From positions 1 through 64,000 of the forward strand of contig JAWKRR010000015.1 of NCBI GenBank assembly GCA_041389525.1: 64,000 nt of DNA. The letters are read 5' to 3'. Below the pieces are notes generated by a model. That model searched no databases, was not told the DNA's origin, and worked only from the letters and a program-made list of their open reading frames with translations. Position 1 is the first letter of the stretch. Each line of letters opens with the position of its first letter. Positions 59,640-64,000 of the stretch are shown here, in pieces. The DNA comes from JACKFB01 sp041389525. Its GTDB lineage: Bacteria > Myxococcota_A > UBA9042 > PHBI01 > JACKFB01. A program made the position numbers and the translations under genes.

Positions 59640-59790
59640 GCAGGGGCGGAACGCCTCCACACAACCCGCGTGACCTCGGTCGGTCGCTCCAAAAAATTGC
59701 GGGTCGGTTCTGGGGGCCTGTAACCGGCGGATCTGCGTGCTTTGACGCACTCTTGGCCCCTCTCGGGGGCTGGCCGTGAAAACCCGGCGA

Positions 59791-59818
59791 TTGCAACGCA
59801 CCGTGAGGATCGTAGACT
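59791..59818 (+). promoter_or_regulatory. Candidate promoter for the giant Cys-rich lipoprotein
   Basis: TTGCAA (59791-59796), 16 bp spacer, TAGACT (59813-59818). It has nearly the same shape as the kinase promoter (TTGCAT, 16 bp, TAGAAT). The leader would be about 105 nt. Confidence 0.6.
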
Positions 59819-59857
59819 GACGCCAACCTGAGGGGCAACGTATGTCCTCCAGGCTCA

Positions 59858-59889
59858 CCGGGTCTTGAGCGGGGGCGCTCGTCACCCGG
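59858..59889 (+). promoter_or_regulatory. Two-part hairpin in the leader of the giant lipoprotein
   Basis: CCGGGT-CTT-GAGCG-GGGG-CGCTC-GTC-ACCCGG: a 6 bp and a 5 bp stem separated by a 3x3 internal loop, closed by a GGGG loop. It ends 42 nt before the ATG. It does not fit a riboswitch consensus that I know. Confidence 0.5.
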
Positions 59890-59931
59890 CTCGTCGGAAT
59901 CGACAGGCAGACAGAAGAGAGGGGTAGGGCG

Positions 59932-62900
59932 ATGAAAGGCTGGCTCCGTTTTATCGGGCATAGCGGAATGATGCTCGTAGTCGCGTTGGCCCTGGTCACC
60001 GCAGGCTGCGAGCAAGAACCAACCACCTCCTCGCCAGGGCCGCTATCGGCTTCGGCGGCGGAGACTGAAACGTCGGACGCACCCGGCACCGCGGCTCTAA
60101 CAGCTGCGAACTCACCGACCGTGAAGTTCACGTCGCCTCCGGCGAACAAGAGCTTCACCGTGGGTGACTCGGTTGTCGCGACGATCACCGTCTCCAACGC
60201 CACGCTCGGCACCGGCGCGGGGGAGTACAAGATTCAGTACTTCCTCGACGGCGCGCCCGTAGGCGCTGCGGTCACGACCGCGGCTAGCTTTACGTACGGC
60301 GCGTTGACGCTCGGCCGTCGCCACCTCGCGGTGGCGCTCGTCGATCAGGCGGGGGAATTCCTGCCGAATCCGGAGAGCCTGAACAGCCTCTATATAAAGA
60401 TGAAGACGACGTGCGCGAAAGCCACCGACTGTGAGGAGGGCTTGGCCTGCTCCGCACAGGCTTGTACGTCGAACGTCTGCAACTGGGGTCCGATCCAGAA
60501 CTGCTGCGACCACGATCTTGAGTGCGCGTTCGGCTCGTTCTGCGTCGCCGGTAAGTGCAACGAGTGCCTGGACAACTCCCACTGCGATGACGGCGACCCC
60601 TGCACCACCGACACCTGCGGCGTGTCCGGATCGTGCTTCCATGACACGATCCCCGGTTGCTGCAACGTCCTCAACGACAAGCGCTGCAACGACAACGACG
60701 CGTGCACGATCGACTCCTGCAACGTCGGCTCCCTGACCTGCGAGAACGTCAGCAACGGCAACCCGCTCTGCTGCAACACCGCCGCCGACTGCACCGCGAC
60801 CGACCCCTGCCTCGCGCGCCTCTGCTACGTCAACACCAAGACCGGCGAGCATCGCTGCCGCTACGGTCCGCAAGAGCTCGGCTGCTGCACCAGCAACGCG
60901 CAGTGCGCCGACTCGAACCCCTGCACCCTCGACCAGTGCGAGTACAGCAACCCTGGCGACGACAAGGGCTCGTGTACGCATGAGCCCGATCCGGGCAAGC
61001 CGATCTGCTGCCTGAGCAAGGCTGACTGCGACGACGGGGACCTCAGCACGCTGGACACCTGCGTCGCGAACGCCTGCGTCCACACCGACGACCCGACCTA
61101 CTGCAGCCTGCCGTCCACCAGCGGCCTCGTGATCAACGAGATCATGGTCGCGCCGGGCAACATCGACGACGCCCTGGGCGAGTGGTTCGAGATCTACAAC
61201 AGCACCAGCCAGCCGATTAACATCGCCGGCTACACCATCTCTACGGACGCCGGACAGACGCACACCATCACCGCAGCCAACGCGGTCTCCGGGCCCCCGA
61301 CCGGCCTGCTCGTGCAGTCGAAGTCCTACTACGTGCTCGCCCGCAACGTGGACTCCACGCTCAACGGCGGCTTCAAGCCGAACTACCAGTACCTAAACAT
61401 CACGTTCCCCGACAAGTTCGAGAGCGGCGCCGACGTCACGCGCACCCTGACCCTGAAGGACGCCAGCGGCACGGTCATCGACAGCGTGACCTACAACACC
61501 GCGACCTGGCCTTCGCAGAACGGCCGCTCCTACGCGTTGACCCACCCCTACGTGGACAACAGCGTCGTCGGGAACTGGCGCGCCGCGGGCACCAACAAGA
61601 ACTCGGCGAAGAACATCAAGTATGGCGCTTCGGCCAACAACCTCTATGGCTCGCCCAAGAACCTCAATAGCGACATCTTCCTGGGCGTGCTCGACCCGGT
61701 GAACTGCGATGAGCCCCAGGCCAGCACCTGCGCCGAGGGTCGTTGCGGAGTGGACAACCACTGCGCGTACACCGCCGCCGCCGGCTGCTGCACCTCCAAC
61801 GCCGACTGCAACGACTTCGACGCCTGCACGACCGACTCGTGCAACATCGCCACCAACACCTGCAACCCGCCGGTGGTTGACCCGCTCTGCTGCAAGGCCA
61901 ACTCGGACTGCAACGACAACGACCCCTGCAACGTCGACCGTTGCATCGGCGGCACCTGCCGCTACAGCGGAAGCGTCATCCCCGGCTGCTGCGTGAACAA
62001 CGCAGGCTGCGACGACGACAACGCCTGCACCATCGACGCATGCGACACCGTCGCGAAGGTCTGCAAGGCCGCCACGCCGGTCGTGCTGCCGGGCGGCGCC
62101 CAGTGCTGCACCGGGCCCTCCGACTGCGACGACGGCAGCCCGGCCACCATCGACATCTGCGACTTCAACAACGACCCGCCGTCGTGCATCTCGGCGCCCG
62201 ACCCCGACTACTGCAACCAGGCGAGCGACCCGTGTGACGACGGCTTGGCCTGCACGAGTGACTCCTGCGACGTCGGCGCCCAGCGTTGCCGCCACGAGCT
62301 GCTCCCGGGCTGCTGCGCGGTGAACGCCGACTGCCCGTCGGACAACAACCCCTGCACGGCTGAGTCCTGCGATAAGGCGACGGGCAACTGCCAGTCGATC
62401 CCCGTCGTCGGCTGCTGCTTGTCGGACAACGCTTGCGATGACGGCAACGTGTGCACGGTCGACTCCTGCGGCGCCGGCAACGTCTGCCATCATCTCCCGG
62501 TCCAGGGCTGCTGCCAGTCGGCCTCCGACTGCGACGACGGCCTGCCCTGCACGACCGACACGTGCAGCGGAAACGTCTGCACCCATCAGAATCAGTCGGC
62601 CTGCTGCACGCCCGGCGCAAGCCAGGCGGTGCTCGTCGGCCAGTGCGGCCCCGACCCCGACGGTCCGGCGACCTGCCTCCAGTGGGAGTGCACCGTCGCT
62701 GGCGAGTGCAACCTCCTTCAGAACGCGAACTGCTGTGCGGTGTCCGCCGACTGCGACGACGGCGACCCGTGCACGACGGATCTCTGCCAGGCCAACAAGA
62801 CCTGCAAGCACCTGCAGACCACCAGCGGCGGCTGCTGCGTCCTGAACAGCAACTGCCCGAACGCCGACGGCAACTCCTGCACGGCGCCCTTCTGCGACGC

Positions 62901-64000
62901 CGGACTCTGCACCGAGACGGCGATCCCCGGTTGCTCGCCTCCGATCGTCCCGCCCGTGGGCGGTGGACCCGGCGGCGGCGACCCCGGCACCGACCCGTCC
63001 TCGTGCTGGATCAGCACCACCGCCGGCTTCCTCGGACCCGATGAGCACGCCGCGTGCATCGGCCTCGGTCACGTCGTCGGCGCCGGCGCGGTTCTGTCGA
63101 GCTTCGGCTTCGCGCCGAAGAACGCGGATGACGCCACGGTCCAGTTCAACATGGCCTGGAACAACGGCCCCGGCACCCACTCCATCACGGTCATGGCGAC
63201 CGCGGTCCAGGGCAACTTCGCCTCGGCCGAGGTGCTTGAGGTCGTCGACGCCAGCGGCTCGAACCCGGGGACGCAGTACACACTGAGTCTCTCGAACTCG
63301 ATGCTCGCGCAGAATCAGGTCTGGATCGGCTGGCGGGTCGACAGCGACACCCCGGACAACGTGGATGTCGCCGTCGACGACTTCATCGTCGGCACAGGCC
63401 ACGCCCCGTTCTTCGTCGGGGCGCTCCAGGCGGACAAGACCTACGACCGCAGCGCGGACCAGCTCGCGGACGGCGGCACCATCATCTCGGCGCTGGGCGA
63501 CACGAAGGTGAAGACCTTCTGGGCCCATGACGTGGAGTGGAACGCACAGACGCTGACCTTCGAGCTGCTGGATGCGCCGTCCTTCGTCACGGTGAAGAAC
63601 ATCGCGAAGATGAGCCTCTGGGGCGTGTGGCAGGCGCAGATTCAGGTGAAGCCGACTACGCCGGCTCACATCGGCACCTACTCGGTGCGACTGCGCGTGT
63701 CCGACGGCGCCTTCACGACCACGCTGCCCATTCAGGTGCAGGTCACGCTCGGCAGTGGCTACGTGCTCTGGGCTCCGGGCGGCGCGGCGGCCGACGGCGA
63801 CGCGCTGGCCACCGGCCTCGACGCGGCGAATATCACCTACCAGCGAGTGACCTCGCTCAGCCAGGTCGCGGACTTCTCGCAGGTGCGCGCGCTCTTCATC
63901 TCGGGCGGCGGCGCCTCGTCGAAGCACATCTTCACGAACAGTGAAGTTGCGGCGGCGGTGGCCTTCTCCGAGGCCGGCGGACACATCTACATGGAGGGCT
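59932..64000 (+). CDS. Giant Cys-rich lipoprotein with lamin-tail domain (3' end outside window)
   Basis: The frame is open from ATG 59932 (RBS GAGAGGGG) to the window end, about 1356 residues. The lipoprotein signal ends LVTAGC (Cys26). A beta domain (about 60-160) is followed by about five Cys modules (165-397), a lamin-tail domain starting near 399 (INEIMVAPGNIDDALGEWFE), then about eleven more modules (about 583-1005). Each module is 30-40 residues of the form CC-x5-DC(D/N)DxxPCTxDxC-xn-C, likely three disulfides. A Gly/Pro linker (about 1008) leads to beta-sandwich domains and an alpha/beta segment near the edge (YVLWAPGGAAADGDALATGL, FISGGG, GGHIYMEG) that may be GATase-like. Surface adhesin or structural fibre is the likely role. 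Confidence 0.88.
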   Translation, partial: MKGWLRFIGHSGMMLVVALALVTAGCEQEPTTSSPGPLSASAAETETSDAPGTAALTAANSPTVKFTSPPANKSFTVGDSVVATITVSNATLGTGAGEYKIQYFLDGAPVGAAVTTAASFTYGALTLGRRHLAVALVDQAGEFLPNPESLNSLYIKMKTTCAKATDCEEGLACSAQACTSNVCNWGPIQNCCDHDLECAFGSFCVAGKCNECLDNSHCDDGDPCTTDTCGVSGSCFHDTIPGCCNVLNDKRCNDNDACTIDSCNVGSLTCENVSNGNPLCCNTAADCTATDPCLARLCYVNTKTGEHRCRYGPQELGCCTSNAQCADSNPCTLDQCEYSNPGDDKGSCTHEPDPGKPICCLSKADCDDGDLSTLDTCVANACVHTDDPTYCSLPSTSGLVINEIMVAPGNIDDALGEWFEIYNSTSQPINIAGYTISTDAGQTHTITAANAVSGPPTGLLVQSKSYYVLARNVDSTLNGGFKPNYQYLNITFPDKFESGADVTRTLTLKDASGTVIDSVTYNTATWPSQNGRSYALTHPYVDNSVVGNWRAAGTNKNSAKNIKYGASANNLYGSPKNLNSDIFLGVLDPVNCDEPQASTCAEGRCGVDNHCAYTAAAGCCTSNADCNDFDACTTDSCNIATNTCNPPVVDPLCCKANSDCNDNDPCNVDRCIGGTCRYSGSVIPGCCVNNAGCDDDNACTIDACDTVAKVCKAATPVVLPGGAQCCTGPSDCDDGSPATIDICDFNNDPPSCISAPDPDYCNQASDPCDDGLACTSDSCDVGAQRCRHELLPGCCAVNADCPSDNNPCTAESCDKATGNCQSIPVVGCCLSDNACDDGNVCTVDSCGAGNVCHHLPVQGCCQSASDCDDGLPCTTDTCSGNVCTHQNQSACCTPGASQAVLVGQCGPDPDGPATCLQWECTVAGECNLLQNANCCAVSADCDDGDPCTTDLCQANKTCKHLQTTSGGCCVLNSNCPNADGNSCTAPFCDAGLCTETAIPGCSPPIVPPVGGGPGGGDPGTDPSSCWISTTAGFLGPDEHAACIGLGHVVGAGAVLSSFGFAPKNADDATVQFNMAWNNGPGTHSITVMATAVQGNFASAEVLEVVDASGSNPGTQYTLSLSNSMLAQNQVWIGWRVDSDTPDNVDVAVDDFIVGTGHAPFFVGALQADKTYDRSADQLADGGTIISALGDTKVKTFWAHDVEWNAQTLTFELLDAPSFVTVKNIAKMSLWGVWQAQIQVKPTTPAHIGTYSVRLRVSDGAFTTTLPIQVQVTLGSGYVLWAPGGAAADGDALATGLDAANITYQRVTSLSQVADFSQVRALFISGGGASSKHIFTNSEVAAAVAFSEAGGHIYMEG

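Larger units (their letters stand above)
59579..59931. other. Divergent control region between the barrel/argH/lysA operon and the giant lipoprotein
   Basis: 353 bp. It holds a minus-strand promoter (59610-59639), a GCCCC/GGGGC hairpin (59756-59770), a plus-strand promoter (59791-59818) and a structured leader hairpin (59858-59889). No small ORF is convincing. Confidence 0.55.

Noticed and set aside
59819..59931. Cyclic-di-GMP or other known riboswitch in the leader
   Set aside because: I could not match the conserved core of a GEMM, cobalamin or other common riboswitch; only a hairpin is visible.
61393..63984. 863-codon minus-strand open frame inside the giant Cys-rich gene
   Set aside because: Arg/Val/Ala-rich shadow; the plus-strand frame has regular Cys modules and a lipobox.

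Overview
The window is very GC-rich (roughly 70% by eye), with strongly G/C-ending codons, so most genes carry long spurious open frames antisense or out of frame. The gene content points to a predatory or complex deltaproteobacterial lineage, most likely Myxococcota or a neighbouring phylum. Evidence for this is the many lipoproteins with Asp-rich or Cys-rich linkers, a Hanks-type Ser/Thr kinase with a transmembrane anchor, a PilY1/minor-pilin operon, a FIST protein, FadL-like barrels, lamin-tail-domain proteins and a lack of sugar-uptake operons. I find 41 protein genes, 11 of them predicted lipoproteins. I see no rRNA, tRNA, CRISPR array, insertion sequence or prophage.

Layout. 1-2698 (-): a large Ig-like lipoprotein, cut by the window edge. 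2854-5682 (+): Rep/UvrD-type helicase, then a secreted ClpP-fold protein that lacks catalytic residues. 5707-6933 (-): a stand-alone GspF/PilC-like membrane protein with an N-terminal zinc ribbon. 7044-13318 (+): a tightly overlapped operon of SDR, acyltransferase, threonine aldolase, Era and Der; Era carries a Lys/Ala/Pro repeat tail and Der an acidic coiled-coil insertion. 13346-15315 (-): a small barrel protein, a FIST-domain protein and a 48-residue ORF. 15475-18699 (+): YfgM-like protein, BamB and a Cys-rich lipoprotein. 18934-20049 (-): adenosine deaminase behind a striking palindromic operator. 20168-20908 (-): a lipoprotein. 21152-28256 (+): lipoprotein, HEAT-repeat protein, Ser/Thr kinase and TPR/PEGA protein. 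28503-31250 (+): acyl-CoA dehydrogenase and a class II glutamine amidotransferase.

31484-40781 (+): a phosphate-porin-like barrel translationally coupled to a PHP-domain lipoprotein, then a 1482-residue lipoprotein built from a ~375-residue tandem module. 40798-44457 (-): two FadL-like barrels and a beta-propeller lipoprotein. 44683-46026 (+): an Ig-like lipoprotein. 46037-54684 (-): a type IV pilus minor-pilin operon (FimT, PilV, PilW, PilX, PilY1) followed by a lipoprotein and an OmpA-family protein. 54914-59578 (-): lysA, argH and a large outer-membrane barrel. 59932-64000 (+): a giant Cys-rich lipoprotein running off the window.

The window therefore mixes housekeeping genes (ribosome-assembly GTPases, BAM accessory proteins, Arg/Lys biosynthesis, purine salvage) with a dense envelope and secreted programme. 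Putative sigma-70-type promoters recur with a common shape (TTGnnn, 16-18 bp, TA-rich hexamer). The best candidates for new biology are the paired Era/Der modifications, the porin-PHP lipoprotein pair, the LTD tandem-module protein, the FadL-FadL-propeller cassette, the zinc-ribbon GspF-like protein, and the shared GGTTCGAA-type palindromes.
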